NCBI GenBank assembly: GCA_002455655.1
Contig: DKLF01000158.1
Coordinates: forward strand, 1 to 5,896
Source: Oscillibacter sp. UBA6647
Lineage (GTDB): Bacteria; Bacillota; Clostridia; Oscillospirales; Oscillospiraceae
Reading direction: 5' to 3'
DNA: 5,896 nucleotides
Positions 5,745 through 5,896 of the stretch are shown piece after piece. A program made the translations under genes and the position numbers. Numbering within the stretch: position 1 is the first letter of the stretch; each line of letters begins with the position of its first letter. A model generated the notes under the pieces. It was not told the origin of the DNA and did not search any database. It saw only the letters and a program-made list of their open reading frames with translations.

Positions 5745-5761
5745 ATTCAGTTTTATAATTT

Positions 5762-5773
5762 CTTTCTAGAAAG
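5762..5773. repeat. 12-bp perfect palindrome upstream of the VanW-family gene
   Basis: CTTTCTAGAAAG is self-complementary over its full length. A small hairpin sequence, GGTTG and CAACC around GAAG (5773-5786), abuts it. It lies between two possible -10 elements of the VanW gene (TATACT at 5793-5798 and TATAAA at 5752-5757) and could be an operator. The symmetry is clear; the function is a guess. Confidence 0.4.
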
Positions 5774-5792
5774 GTTGGAAGCAACCAGATAA

Positions 5793-5819
5793 AGTATAAA
5801 ATGGGCAGTTTGCAATCAA
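5793..5819 (-). promoter_or_regulatory. Possible promoter of the VanW-family gene
   Basis: On the minus strand, TATACT (5793-5798) is a near-consensus -10 box. Upstream, TTGATT (5814-5819) offers a -35 box at a short 15-nt spacing, or TTTGAT (5815-5820) at 16 nt. A second candidate is TATAAA (5752-5757) with a poor TTCCAA -35 (5775-5780) at 17 nt. The first would give a leader of about 110 nt that includes the palindrome and both 26-bp repeats. I cannot choose with confidence. Confidence 0.35.
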
Positions 5820-5896
5820 ACAAAGGTCATAGGTACATCTTACAAAATCAATTTTCATTTACACAGATAGGAAAGCAAGAGCAAAAGGGCGCCTAA

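Noticed and set aside
5745..5896. A coding end of a further gene at the right edge.
   Set aside because: No frame on either strand shows a recognisable protein. The stretch is A/T-rich with scattered stops and looks like upstream or intergenic DNA; only weak promoter candidates are seen.

Overview
The window reads as ordinary chromosomal DNA of a moderately high-GC, gut-type Clostridia bacterium, probably in or near the Oscillospiraceae (Flavonifractor, Oscillibacter and Intestinimonas are the kind of genus meant). Three things point there: a hexameric glutamate dehydrogenase very like the Clostridium symbiosum enzyme as I remember it, strong GGAGG ribosome binding sites with A/T-rich sigma-A-type promoters, and G/C-ending codons. 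The taxonomy is inferred; no rRNA or other marker gene is present. I see no mobile element, CRISPR array, tRNA or rRNA.

Layout, left to right. A PRPP-dependent phosphoribosyltransferase gene (15-581, minus) and gdhA (900-2252, plus) diverge from a 318-bp intergenic region. That region holds one clear promoter for each gene and a cluster of short palindromes just upstream of the gdhA promoter. gdhA ends in a very strong intrinsic terminator (2278-2324). Its T-tract doubles as the last codons of the convergent gene for a Na+/phosphate symporter-type membrane protein (2315-3328, minus). Upstream of that gene on the same strand come mntP (manganese efflux, 3432-4007, TTG start) and sfsA (4033-4713), 25 nt apart and apparently one operon behind a promoter at 4758-4786. 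A strand-asymmetric 16-bp-stem terminator separates mntP from the symporter gene. A VanW-family gene (4842-5675, minus) follows. Its leader carries two tandem copies of a 26-bp unit ending about 1 nt before the Shine-Dalgarno sequence. The last 221 bp (5676-5896) hold no gene that I can support.

Functionally this is a housekeeping neighbourhood: purine or pyrimidine salvage or PRPP chemistry (phosphoribosyltransferase), ammonia/glutamate metabolism (gdhA), ion homeostasis (Na/Pi symporter, MntP), and two conserved proteins of poorly known role (SfsA, VanW). I do not see a multi-gene undescribed system. The features most worth a second look are regulatory: the palindrome cluster at the gdhA promoter, the terminator arrangement around the symporter gene, and the tandem repeat in the vanW leader.
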